64,000 nt of DNA from Pyrocephalus nanus (Eukaryota; Chordata; Aves; Passeriformes; Tyrannidae), in assembly GCA_038380795.1 (NCBI GenBank), contig CM076277.1, positions 6,291,501 to 6,355,500 of the forward strand, given 5' to 3'. This document shows, piece after piece, positions 23,897-35,875 of the stretch. Positions within the stretch are counted from its first letter, which is position 1; each line of letters begins with the position of its first letter. A model generated the notes under the pieces. The model saw only the letters and a list, made by a program, of their open reading frames with translations, did not search any database and was not told the origin of the DNA. A program made the translations under genes and the position numbers.

Positions 23897-24829
23897 TGCA
23901 CAAAGCTCAGCTACAGCACTGGAAAATTGGAACAGCAGGTTCCTGTTGGAAACACAAACCCAAGGCCCCTGATTGCCACATCCTGCTGAAGTACCAAGGC
24001 TGCACAGCCTCTACTTTAAAGCTAAATTAGAGTTTGTTCACTTCAAAGACACAACACAGCCAATTTGTGATAGTTTTGCTCACGCAAACTATTACTGATA
24101 TGAAATGCAATACTTAAATGTACGTGGAAGCTTTTGACTTCTCTCTCCTTCTTAGTACACTTAATTTTGACAGCTCTAAACAAATGTCAAACTTGCTTTC
24201 AATTTCCTCCCTCCCCCCTCCCCACACTTTGTGCTGGTGCATTGGTAACAGAATTAAAACTTGAAAATAGCCTTAGGCTTTCTAACCACTTCTGAACGGT
24301 ACTGGAGCCTTTTGTCTATTTCAGAATAAAATCTTGAAGATACTAATTTTGCCATATTTTTAAATAATAATCTAACAAATGTTCGTAGCTAAAATGGGCT
24401 GTAAAATGCAAAGAACAAAAAAAAAAAACAACGAGAAGGAAAGAAAAATGGATACCATATTGCAAAGGAAAAAGAGTTAGATTGTCATGAATCTGAAAGG
24501 AAATCAATAGGACAACTTTGGAGACCCGTTTCAATCTGTTGTTGACATTGTTTTCTAGTAGTAATTTTCTCAAAATGTTAACAGTATTGAGTTTGCTTAT
24601 TGATTCTATTATTTTTGACCTTGCATTAGTGTGGGCTAATCTTACATGCCATAAAATTTCCTTTCACAGCTAAAATTACTGTACAGCTCTAGGGGAAAGT
24701 TCCAATCAGGTCACAGCCCCCTTAGGATTTTGATGAGCAGATAACTGGCAATAATGAGTTATTTTGGCTATGTACCTTTCTGTTGTTTACATTTTATTGC
24801 AGAGTTTAGGCAGCATCTTCATATAAGTG

Positions 24830-25300
24830 ATCAATGTATTGACTCAGACACCAAAATCAGAACGGACTGAAAAGCCAGCTCAGAGCAGCTGGATGGGTCC
24901 GTCTCCACGGGAGTGGATGGCATAAACACATAGATGTGGAATGAGTGAAGCCAACGTGTTCCTCCCCTGCCTGGGGATGTGGCTGCAGAGCATCACCAGC
25001 TGTTGCAACATTTATGATTCAGCAGCAAAAAGAGCAACTCCACCTGTCTGTCTATAGCAGCAAGAACACACTATAACAAAGAGGAAGAGCAGATTATCCT
25101 CCTGATGTAAATATACGTCATGTGTTCCAACACAGACACCTGTGACACCTTATTTTCATTCCCTGGGACTTCTGCATTAATTACAGGGCTATTATCTCTA
25201 CTCAGGATTCCTGTATTAAGTGCTCAGAAGGGGCAGTGCTGAATTCATCAGCAGCCACTACATGGTTCAGCAGTTTAGCACCATTACCAGTGGCTTAAAT
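24830..25300. promoter_or_regulatory. Weak candidate regulatory block
   Basis: Repeat-free sequence of mixed composition with CAGCTG and CACCTG E-box words, a CRE-like ATACGTCATG near 25114, and TGCATTAATTACAGG near 25172. This is a lower-confidence candidate than the AT-rich blocks at 17.4 and 59.3 kb. Confidence 0.2.
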
Positions 25301-26582
25301 GCTTCTCAGAAGACAAATCCATTTGTTTCAGGGAGGATCTTCTGAATTCCTCCCGAGTCCAGAAATGGGAATTTCAAGTTTCAAGCAACACTGAACTGAC
25401 ACTTAATGCTAAACTGGACATGTGTTTTTGCTAAAAATCTAATTTTGTGAGCAAACTGCATATCCATTTGGGCTAAGCAGTTATTTTCATAGCACCACAA
25501 ATAGTCTGACATTTTGAGTTCCTGACAGCTACAGTGGCTGTTCAGAAAGCACCCAAACAGCCCACAGTCAGGCTGGTATCAAAAGGAGATATTTTGGATT
25601 CTGCAAACTCATAAAGGTCTAGACATACCCAGATGTTCCTTATAAAACAAGTTTAACACCAGAGAAAAGACACCCAAAGATAGGCTAAGTGCCCTGCTTG
25701 AAGGCTGCATAGTATATACGTCCCCAGAGGAGAGAGCTGGAGGGAGATTTATTGTTTGAGGCTTTTAGCCTCAAGCTTAATTTTTAAAGGTATGTATTTC
25801 CCTAGAAACAAGATAGTTCCATTTAAAAGTCACAGGTGCCCTGAAGCTCTGCTTAGAAGATTACCTCAAATTTCATTTAATAATGGGCTTGAAACTGGAG
25901 TCAAATTATTTATTACAATGGGCAATATTTTTGTCTGTTTTTCCCTTATGGTCATCTTGGGTGCTAAAAGGGCTCAATAAAAATTAAAAATGATAGCAGC
26001 TCCTACTGTTCTGCTGATGAAGAGTTTTTCTTTGAACCATCTTTAAACCTGATATATAGTTCCAACCAAGCCTTCCATGTAATCCTAAAATAAAACAAGT
26101 AGCAGTTCATCCCAGTTTATCCCAGGCTAATGCACCCCAGCCTCGTGTTGTGTTTTTACAGTTTTGATGTGCAAATCCTGACAGCAGCAATCACTCTGGG
26201 AACACAAACCTGAGTTTGCACAAAAATCCAGTACTTACAACTAGAGAGACTTCTCTGCAATGGTTTAAATTAAAGATTTTGTACAAATAAGGTTTGGAAA
26301 GTTGATTACGAGAGAGAGATCAAAAAGCTGAAATAGAGTTTTCACTTTCTGGACAATTTGAAAAATTCTGAAAGGTTCATCTTCTTTCTCTGTATTTTGA
26401 TTAGGGGAAAAAACCCCCAAAATCTTTGTTCTGAAGAGAATCCTTAGACACACACACATACACAAACTGGGTAAAAGGGTAAGGAATATATTAATGTGTA
26501 AAAGTTGCTATTGGAAAATAAAATTTAAAATAAAATGGATTTTTTTGACAGTGACGTTTCAAAATGAGATGAGAACTCTCTT

Positions 26583-26655
26583 AAAAAAACCAAACAAAAA
26601 ACAAAACAAAAAAGAGAGGTTGTGGGTTTTTTGTTTGTTTGTTTGTTTGTTTTTT
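26583..26655. repeat. A/C-rich arm facing (GTTT)n arm: self-complementary low complexity
   Basis: An A-rich strand with C interruptions (26583-26613) is followed, after a short G-rich spacer, by TTTTTTG(TTTG)n (26627-26655). The two arms are nearly complementary, so the locus can fold into a long imperfect hairpin. A frame through it gives repetitive Lys and Phe runs and is not a gene. Confidence 0.85.
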
Positions 26656-28445
26656 AGAAACAGCTGTTGTTCTTTGTCCCTCATAAGTAGGATCAATCCA
26701 CACACTTGCTGAATCATTATTTCCCCATTGAAAACAGTATGAAAATAATTTCATTACAATAACGTCATGAAATATTTCTTTACTAAATCAGTAGTGATAT
26801 GTCTAATTTTCCCTTAAAGAAACTGATGGCCCTTTTTCTAGAAACACAAGAGCTATTAGGACTTTTCATTATTTACTTTAAACAATTTTAAAAGACATTT
26901 TATTAACCATAAGAAGACAGCAAAAATCACATAATGGAAATTTTTATTTTGTTGCAAGGTCTCCATTGTCCCCACAGTTTCAGAAAACAACTTTCATCCA
27001 ACAGGCTGGAAATGCCATACACTCCACAGCCCTGTGCTTAAGCCCACTAAGAAAATACTTGAGTACTTACTTAAATATTATCCAGGTTGTCTAATCTGTA
27101 TTGTCTACTTTTGCTGTTATTACATTTTTGTGGTATTGGATAAAGAACAAAGGAGGAAAAAGTTGGAGAAGATTTAAAGAAGCACGAAGCCAAAATAACT
27201 TACGAGAGTGGAATTTTTTTGTTTTTTGACCTCAAGGGGTAAGCATTTTCCAAGACCTAATTTGATAAACAATCAGTTTTGTTTCTCTGCAGTCCAGCGA
27301 AAAGGAATTCAAGAAATCAAAACAGAGAGATATTTGCTCTATTAAAATGACATAAGCAGAGCATCTTTTGATATTTTGTTGTAAGAACTCTCTCAAACTC
27401 AGGGACACAAAGATGAACAAGCCCAAGCCAGCTCTTACAAGACCCATTGACAGGAACCTACAGAAACTCTTACATGCAAGAATAATCATCATATATGGGT
27501 TCCTAACACGGGATTCTGAAAGGGAACTCGCGGTCAGCAGTTTTACAGGCACCATTAAGTCTGAGTAGAAGTTGACAGAGTTTAGGGCACGAGTCTCCTT
27601 TGAGCTATGACTACCTTGGACGTCTCTGGCACTGCAAATGCACCTTAAAATGAGCATAAATCACACTCAGGAGCGGCTACAAAGTTTCCAAGAAGCATCA
27701 ATGAAAGGCAATGAAACTCAAGCTTCAAAGTCACTTTGGTGTTTTTTGAAATGGTTAAAGAAATTCTCCAAAATCCTTCTAAAAGGCAGGAGAAACCAGG
27801 GCTGCAGCCTGAGGATAAACCCAGGGCCTCTCTGCTTATAAGGAGTGGCCAGGAAGGATCTGACACAACATCTGTGTGTTGGTGGGTAAATTATAATTAC
27901 TCTTATGGTTATGCACTGACACATCTCTCCCTGCTCCCTAAGGATGCTGCATTTCTCAGGATCACACTGTGATGGGCATGTGGGCACCTGGATGTTCCGT
28001 ATGCATAAAAGTCAAAACAATCAATTGGCTTCTGACTGTCTTCTCTCACAGGTCCTTGAGCCTTTTTTTGTCCATTAATTTGGTTTGTTTGTTTTTTTCC
28101 CTATCTTCACTCCAGCTAGATTTAAGGGTTATCCTTTAGGGTACCAAAACCAGACTCTCCCTCTTGTCTGTTGCATGAACTTTAAGAAACCTGTCTCTGC
28201 TCTCTTCCTCCCTTCTCCTAAAGTGGTTTTCAAGTTGTGGTCTCCAAGCCCCAAAGGTTATATAATCCATAATGGACTTGCAAATTAAGCAAAAAACATT
28301 GTTTTCTGAAATGTTATTAGTTGTTTAAATTTTACATGTTCCAACAATCAACAGACTGGAAGTTTTACAATGCAAGGGGGGTGAATGGCCAGGGTGTTCC
28401 ATTGCAGAGACCTGCCAAGGGCATCGCTGTCTCTCCCCTCTGTTC

Positions 28446-28485
28446 ACTTTTGTAATATTTTATATAATATTACTACACCAAAAGT
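28446..28485. repeat. Two-part AT-rich hairpin
   Basis: Inner arms GTAATATT (28452-28459) and AATATTAC (28466-28473) pair perfectly around TTATAT. The stem can resume with ACTTTTG (28446-28452) against CAAAAGT (28479-28485) after an asymmetric bulge, with the shared G using one partner only. Confidence 0.75.
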
Positions 28486-30000
28486 AATAGTAGCTTAAAT
28501 ATTCATGCATTTAATAGTGATAAAGTCAAAATTGGCACTTTATTTGCAAACCAGAGGCCAGGCAGAGTTACCAACCAGCACCATGGGATAAAACCTCCGG
28601 GAAATGCCACAGAAATGTCTGCAGGAAGAGAGGCAGAGGAAAGCAGGGGCTGAGAAAGCAGCTGCAGGTTCAGGAGTTATGGTAGCAGTAAACAGCAACC
28701 ACTGCAGCTCCTTGTAAAGGCACAAACCCCTGGGCCAGGCCTGGTGATTGATGTGCTCACAGCTGCTTTAACCCAAAGCAAGGACGAACACCAAACTCAC
28801 CACCAGCTTTGGCAAAATACTTTTCCTTGCAAGTTCTGGGACAAAAAGCTCGACAGAACAGGCCAATTTGCACATGCAGAGTCCTACTGTGTACCCAGGG
28901 CTGATTTCTCTGTCTCCAACAGTCATTTGCATAAGAAATTACCCAACCTGAGAGGTACTAAATGCACAGTTGCAGCAACTACAGACAGAGATTAAATAAC
29001 TGTGCTTATTTTCTCTGTCCCAGAGAAAAAATTTTTTACATCACCAAGTTTTTACATCACCAAGTTACCCCAAATCTGGGACTGTTAGAAGGATCACAAC
29101 TTCCTGGCACACCTTTCTTTGTCTGCACACTCAGTCTGTTATTGTTGCTTGAAATAGCTCCTAATTCATTATTACCACCAACATTTCTCGCCATTTCACG
29201 TGTTTCCCTGGCACTGCCTGTTTCCTTGTTTCATCATTATCAAACAGCTCTGCTGTGATAGACTGCTGGTCCTCATCTTCATATTGATTAACTTCATTTT
29301 CACATGCATCATCCTGATTTCCAACATCTTCAGCACAGTCTTTTTACAATGACTCATTTGCAAGACAGATTTTCGTTACTGGAGCCATCTCCAGCGTGGG
29401 AATGTGCTGGACCAGTTTCAGGTACAAGGCCATATTTTGCTCAGGATCAGAATAAGTCAGAAATGCACATACAAACCCCACCAGAATCATTCCAAACCTC
29501 CAATGGTGTAGGGAATAAACCAATTCTGTCCCACAGTGTTTGCTTCTCCCTGCCTTGTGGCTGTCTTGGGGAAGGAATATGCCAATCATCCTTGAGCTTG
29601 ATCATTATCAATGTAATTAAAATGCAATTTATTTTTTTGGATTAATTTGTAGATTAAATGCAGTCATTTTATTACGTTTATCTCGGACATCTAAAATATT
29701 TAAGCATTTAACATTACCAAGTCAGCTAAATAAATCTTTAATTTACTATAATTAGATTTGTTTAAATTAAGAAATGCATTGATATTGCAAAATAGTTTCA
29801 TGTTCATTTGGAACACTAAATTAGAACTTAAAATAACTTGTAGTTGGCCCCGCTTTCTCAGTGTACAGGTCATAAAACACAGTTATCTAACACGACACAT
29901 GCTCTTCTCTGCATTCTAATCCAGACCCTCACAACTTATTGTACTGTTGCATCAGTCCTTGGAGCTCATTCTGGCAAGAAGAGGGAGGCATCTGTTGTGT
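28486..30000. other. Unique non-coding sequence
   Basis: Contains an exact 16-bp tandem duplication at 29033-29064. Frames up to 113 codons overlap on both strands, with no domain. An A run of about 12 nt lies at 30016-30027, just past the block. Confidence 0.65.
29033..29064. repeat. Exact tandem duplication of a 16-bp unit
   Basis: The unit TTTTTACATCACCAAG occurs twice with no gap (29033-29048, 29049-29064). The two copies are identical, so this looks like a recent slippage duplication. Confidence 0.95.
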
Positions 30001-30539
30001 TGAGGAGATATAGGCAAAAAAAAAAAATGCTCTGGAAGCATCCAAGAGCAGGTTTGCTGAGGAAGAGGGTGGCCAGGGCAGTGCTGCTGTGGGTGATGCC
30101 ACAAGGCCGTGCCCAGAGCTCTGCTGGGAACCCCCACACAAGGATGTAACAGCTCCAACAGGGAGATTATTGATCTCTAAGGTCCTAAAACCCAGGAGCC
30201 CAAGATGAGGTTGTCTTCCTTTTAATGTGTGTGATTACAAATGTTAGTGCAGGTCATCAAATTATCAGCTCTTATACTGAACTCCTGTTCTAGAGGCAAA
30301 CTTCAGCTGGTGAGAGGCATTGGAAAGCAGTGTAGCCAGCAGGAGCAAAGTGTGGTGCACCCAAGCCAGGAGGAATGGTTTGCTCTGCATTTCAAAAAAC
30401 ACACTCAAGAGTGGCTGCAGAAGCACCATTTCCCCTCTTTTTCTTTTGTGAACTTATTCTTCTCTGGGAATAGATTCCAGCCCTCCTGGAGCAAACTGTC
30501 AACTTGATCTGTGGAAAAGTGAGGAGGGAGGCAGGAAGA
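30001..30539. other. Unique non-coding sequence
   Basis: Short A run, then mixed sequence with no recognised gene or repeat up to the start of the CR1 copy. Confidence 0.6.
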
Positions 30540-30899
30540 GAGGGAGAGGAGAAGCTTTAGGGCAATGTGATTGTGGCCTTCCAGGATCTGAAGGGGGCAA
30601 CAGGAAAGATGGAGAGAGACTGTTTAAAAGGGCCTGGAGTGACAGGACAAAGGAGAATGGCTTCAAACTGACAGAGAGGAGGTTTGGGTTGGATATTAGG
30701 AAGAAATTGTGAGGGTGGAGAGGCCCTGGCACAGGTTGCCCAGAGAAGCTGTGGCTGCCCCATCCCTGCAAGTGTCCAGTGACAGGTTGGATGGGGCTTG
30801 GAGCAACCTGGGATAGTGGAAGGTGTTCCTGCCGATGGCAGGGGGTGGGACTGGTTGCTCTTTAAGGTCCCTTCCAACCCAGACCATTCTATGATTGTA
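30540..30899 (+). mobile_element. CR1 LINE 3' end, longest untranslated-end copy
   Basis: About 360 bp. Order of segments: GATTGTGGCCTTCCAGGATC; GGAAAGATGGAGAGAGACTG; AGTGACAGGACAAAGGAGAA; GGCTTCAAACTGACAGAGAG; GTGAGGGTGGAGAGGCCCTG; CACAGGTTGCCCAGAGAAGC; and the terminus CCATTCTATGATTGTAAG. A short deletion removes the pyrimidine-rich bases normally found between GGAAGAAATT and GTGAGGGTGG. It shares the variant CTGCAAGTGTCC with the inverted copy at 32.2 kb. Confidence 0.96.
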
Positions 30900-32171
30900 A
30901 GAAGGACAATTCAGATGGTGGATTCCTGGCAAAGCCATGCTAACTAATTTCATCTTTTTTCCATCCTCCAGATTTCTTCAGCCTTTCTCTCTGAGTTCCT
31001 TTTCTGGGCTCTGAGATGCTCAAACTGTAGTGCCCCAAAACAAGTGTAACTGAACAATCACTGGACAGAACAGAGGGATTGTTCCCTGGATCTGGGAATT
31101 TTCACTTGGTCATTTTCATCTATTCCAGTTGCTTCCCACAGAACAGCACTGGTGACTCACACTCACCTCATGCTCAACTGACTGACTTGCAGAACCTGCT
31201 CCTCAGCAGTTGTTTCCATATCTTCTTTTTGCTCAGTTGATTATTCTCACTGAGATGCCGAGTCTCACTGAGGACCTTGAATTTGTCTTTCTTCAACTGC
31301 ATCCTTTGCTTCAGTTTGTTTCCCCTGCTCATATCACTTGGAATTCTAATCCTGCCTTCCAGCATAATCACTGCCCTTCTCAGTTTGTGTCATTTGGAAC
31401 GGTAATAAGCACTGTCTCTGGTCCATCACACATCTCTAATGAAATATAACCAGACCTACAGAAACTCACTTAACATTACCTTTCTAGTTCTACAGGAAGC
31501 CTTTGAGGAGTATTTTGGAAGCGAGTTTTTAAACTAACTGGTATTTCCATCCGGGTCATGCTGGTTACTGGGATGTCCTGTGAAGCTCTCCCAAAACCCT
31601 GTGCTGAAGAAATGCACCTGTGAGTTATGGACACATCCACAGGGAACGGCTACACTTTTATTTTGAAAGGCAATTGCTCAAAGTTTTGAGATGTTGGCAG
31701 GGAGCATTAGTAGTTTCACCTGCTATTTTTATGTCTTCCGGATGCAGGATAAAAAGCAGGATCCATCCATCAGCTGTCAACTTCTCTTCAAGCCTCACAC
31801 AAATTAAAATCGATTGAAATTATATTCCAGGGTTCTGTTTAACTCAGCCTTAAACGTGGCTACACGTGTGCACCTGCACACTTGCATATGTTTGCTGATA
31901 AATTCTGCTATGTTAAATTGTGCTTACATATTAATAAGCTTTCAGCCAATGTTATAATTGATGTGAAGGTGAATGCAGATCCTGGGGTTTGCTCTCAGAG
32001 CTAAGTATGAGTCCAAAAAATTATGTGCATGATTTTGTGCTGATAAAGCTGAAAGTTTTTCCAGAGATTTTTTTATATTCCTGCATAGAGAGATAATGAG
32101 CCAGATTTATCCATGGACTGGATCATGACACTGAAATCAAGAGATGTTTGTTTCAGCCCCACATTTTTCAT
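30900..32171. other. Unique spacer between two inverted CR1 copies
   Basis: About 1.3 kb of sequence with no recognised gene or repeat. It would be the loop if the flanking CR1 copies paired in RNA. Confidence 0.65.
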
Positions 32172-32470
32172 GGAATCATAGAATGGTTTGGGTTGGAAGG
32201 GACCTTAAAGACCATCCAGTCCCACCCCCTGCCATGGGCAGGGACACCTTCCACTAGCCCAGGTTGCTCCAAGCCCCATCCAACCTGGCCTTGGACACTT
32301 GCAGGGATGGGGCAGCCACAGCTCCTCTGGGCAACCTGTGCCAGGGCCTCCCCACCCTCACAGGAAAGGATTCCTTCCACATATATCACCTGAATTTCCC
32401 TTCTTTCAATTTGAACCTGTTACTCCTGCCCTGACACCATGGACAAACCTCTCTCCTTTATCCACAAATT
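32172..32470 (-). mobile_element. CR1 LINE 3' end, inverted copy
   Basis: The plus strand starts with the complement of the CR1 terminus (GGAATCATAGAATGGTTTGG) and continues GTTGGAAGGGACCTTAAAGA, CCTGCCATGGGCAGGGACAC and GGGCAACCTGTGCCAGGGCC. It then passes into the more upstream CR1 part (TTCAATTTGAACCTGTTACT). The terminus matches family form more closely than any other copy here, suggesting the youngest insertion. The inner boundary beyond about 32440 fades. Confidence 0.95.
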
Positions 32471-34546
32471 TGTGCCTGCATTTCCATGAGTGGCTGCATC
32501 CACATTCTTCACATTCTCTCCGGAATTCCTTTTACTGCCTCTTCTAATGGTCAGTCCCTTATTTTAGGAAACTCTTCTCATCTGATGAAGCAGCTCTTAA
32601 AAATCTCACTTTAAAACCCCATAAGTGTCTGCATTTTTCATGAACTTTGGCTGCATTGGGGCTCAAGGTTGGCATATTCTTCCTTTCAACACTAGCAACA
32701 TCAGAATCCCTGTGCTATTAACAGATCACTTTGTTTGATCAGTTTAAAGGGGACTCAAAAGCAGCACATTCACCTTGATCCTTGACTCTCTCTGCAGGAT
32801 CAGCCACCTCCAGGCTCTGGGGGACACTGAGCCTGTCGTGACTTTGCTGAGCCAACTCATGGGCAGGACAGTTTTATGAAATACTGAGCTCCCTGGAGAA
32901 GGGTGTCAGACTTGGTGCAGAGGAAAAGCTGGCAATCCTGTGCACACATCCTTCTGCACATCAGAAGGAGGTGACAGTTACGAGAGTGTTTATTAGAGTG
33001 GAAATTTTCCATGCTCCTGTGGCATCTGATAACTGTTCTCTGCACTAACGGGTGGCCATCAGGAGGAAGCCAGAGCATAAAGCAAAAAATTCAAGATTCA
33101 GGAGGAGTTTCAGATTTGCAGGCAGCAAAGACTCCTCCTGTACCTCCCACAGCCACGGAGCAGCCCAGTGAAGGATCAAATGCAGTCTGATTCACAAAAG
33201 AGCCAGGGAGATGGGACCAAACAATAATTATACAGACACTCTGCCAGTTGCCTGTACTCTTCCCTTTCAGGCACAGGCATTTCACAGACTACAAGATAAT
33301 GCTCATAATGCACCATTTGAACCAAGTTTCCATCTCACATCTATCCTGCAGGCATAAAATTTCACATTTGCAAATTGCTGCTTGGATGTCCTAAGAGAAA
33401 GGTTTGAGTATCTGAAGGAAAAGGAGATTGTTTTCAAAACTCCCCCTTTTCCCCCAGAACAGTCCTGTTCAGCCACATGAGAGTCTTCCTTGGTCATCAG
33501 CAGAGCTGGTGTGTGAGTGAATGTGCTCATACCTGCCAGGCTTCCCAGTGTCACTTAACACAGGCTGCTCAAAGGGGCACAGATTTTCTTTGGGGTAGCA
33601 CCTTTATCATTGCAATGACAATGCCATTCGTGTGGGTTTTCCTAAAAAGGGGTTCATGTTGCCTTTTTAATTCTGTGCCTGTTGTGTTAAACAGCCTGAA
33701 AGAACAAGCAAGGGAGTTCTGAACCCTTCCCCTGAATTCTGGTGCTCCCCAGTCCCTGCTGTGGAGCCAGACGCATCAGCGGGCAAGTGGTTCCAATCTC
33801 TGACCACGACATTATCCAGTTATTCACCAATAAAGCTTTACTGAACTGCCCCCCTACAGCACTTTCAGCCTGAGATAGGAAGGTCTTAGGACAGGGACAG
33901 TTATCAAGGAAGCAGGAATCCACACATTTCACAGAGCCCCTAAAGGGCACTGTCACAAACACACGCAGCCCCTTTTGGCACAAACACTCTCCTCTCTGTA
34001 TCAAATATACCCACTCTCCAGATCACTGAAACAGCAGAAGAGCTTCTCTTCTGAAGGAAGACAAGGCCCAAAAAGGCAGATTAAAAAAAAAGACTGTTTA
34101 GAGGCAGAACTTTATGCCTTATAAACACTTTCCCCTTGATTTTCTCTAGGTAATATAAAATTCTGCATTCAAGGTGCTCTTTTAAAAGTAGGTTACCTCC
34201 CGATGAAAATAAGAGTTCATATTTGTGCTGACAATAGTGGATGATGTTTGTACTGTGCTGCCTGTATAAAAAACCCCCACAAAACACCAAGAACAAAAGA
34301 TACCTTTATTCCCTCACTAAAATTCCCTCAGTTTGAGTCAAGGACACCTTTCACCGCTTCAACCAGCAAGGAAATGCTCTCACACCCAACTGAATTGTGA
34401 ACTGCAGAGCAACACACACTCTGTGTTCACAACAAGCGGGGAAACTTTCATAACCGCAAAGACTTTTAGAGGATGGTTTGTTTTTTTTCTCCCCCCTGAA
34501 ATAAAGAAAGCTGATTTTCACATGAAAGATCCATCTTCTGTGTGTG
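32471..34546. other. Unique non-coding sequence
   Basis: No transposon or gene recognised. Frames reach 105 codons (minus, 33687-34004), with no domain. Confidence 0.65.
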
Positions 34547-34557
34547 CCCCCCCCCCC
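34547..34557. repeat. Poly(C) tract, 11 nt
   Basis: Eleven consecutive C after TGTGTG. Long C/G homopolymers are rare in this AT-rich window and are prone to base-calling error. Confidence 0.9.
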
Positions 34558-35790
34558 ACGCCTCCGAGCTGTAATTCCTCCAGTACTCCCTGTAAGATCT
34601 CTAATCTTTACAGTCAAGCACAAAAGCTGCTAATATAAATATTTGCAATACTCTCATATGCTGGAGAGTCTTGAGTGATGAACTGTGGTGTAATTTGCAG
34701 CCCACTGGCTGTGGGTGCTGTTTCCATTCTGCAGCAGGAATGTGGTGGTGTGACAGAAAGCATTAAACAAGGAGAAGGTTTTACACAGTGTTAACTACAG
34801 GCTTTTGCCACTTCACAGCAAAATACTACAACGGATTTGTACGACTTCTAATAAGACAAGGCTAAGTAAATCAGGGTCACCAAGTGGACTGCTCCAGTGA
34901 GTTATGAAAGTGAGAGCAACAAACTTGAATTTACAATGCGTGCCCTTTAGCTAAATCTGAGATTTGTTGCAGTTATTTTGGCCTTATTAAAGTATAATAT
35001 TAACGTCCATGAGAGAAAATTTGTTATTCCAAAGACACTTCTATACCAAACAATGCTATATTTAGAGACAATAACTATCCTGCATTGCATAATCTGGCAT
35101 TTGTGCCACAAGGGAGTCATGTGGCATTATTCACTAATGACAGAAAGGCTTCTGGCTCCTTTTCCTGGCAGAATAAATATCTCTTTAGAACAAGCTAGAG
35201 GGGTTGTGGCTGAGGTACTCTGCAACTGCAAGTTTAGTTTTATGTTTGTTTGTGTGGTTTGGTCTATTTTCTTTTTTTAACGAAAATTAGTCTGAGCTTT
35301 TTTCGGTCCTTATGACACTTACTGCTGGTGTGGTTGGAGTTAAACTTCATCAAACTTTAAAAAAAACTAATAAATAAAATAAAGCTACCAGGTCACTGCT
35401 AGAAATTCAGCTCAAAGACGGACCTGTTACTGTTTGTTGCTCTGCACAAGTTTGGCAAGCCCAGGCTGAGGCACCTGTGAGTCAGAATTCATCACCACAG
35501 AAGGCAGGTATAGCACAGATTTAGGCTCCTGCTCCTTCAGTAAGGATGAGATTTCACAACTATTCCATGACTTGGCTGGTCTTGAGCTACAACACTCTAT
35601 GAATCAACAGTTCTTGACAAATCTAACTTCAGTTTTTTCTTTTTGGGAGATTTTGGCAGTGGAATGCGATTCTTAAGTGCCATTCTTGGAAGAATAATAT
35701 TGATTAAAGAGTAGAAACTAAGCATTTAGGGAAAGGATATTAAGGTAACAAGCTGTCCATACACCTATAGCATCTAAATCTCCGTGGAGC
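34558..35790. other. Unique non-coding sequence
   Basis: AT-rich, with no recognised feature. A 100-codon frame at 34978-35280 has no domain. Confidence 0.6.
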
Positions 35791-35875
35791 AAAAAACACA
35801 CATACAAAAAAACCACAAACAAACAAAAAAACAAACACCCCCCAAAAAAACCCCCCACAAAACAAACAAACAAAA
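35791..35875. repeat. A/C-only low-complexity tract
   Basis: About 85 bp composed almost wholly of A and C (a single T at 35813). It includes CACACA, AAAC units and a C6-A7-C6 segment (about 35818-35856 is the densest part). The strong strand asymmetry gives a purine/pyrimidine-like bias and probable instability. Confidence 0.9.

Larger units (their letters stand above)
23897..28445. other. Unique non-coding sequence, no gene seen
   Basis: Includes a C-rich patch at 24207-24224, an A run at 24419-24428, and the A/T-rich hairpin at 26583-26655. A mixed-motif block at about 24830-25300 contains E-box-like and CRE-like words (TACGTCATG near 25115). The longest frame is 141 codons (minus, 27232-27657), with no domain. 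Confidence 0.6.

Noticed and set aside
23674..24030. 118-codon frame as coding
   Set aside because: Most of it lies inside the CR1 3' end at 23655-23896. The same peptide fragments recur in the CR1 copies at 30.6 and 32.2 kb, so it is repeat-derived.
24207..24224. G-quadruplex on the minus strand in a C-rich patch
   Set aside because: Only three usable C tracts with proper loops; a fourth would need splitting C6 without a loop.
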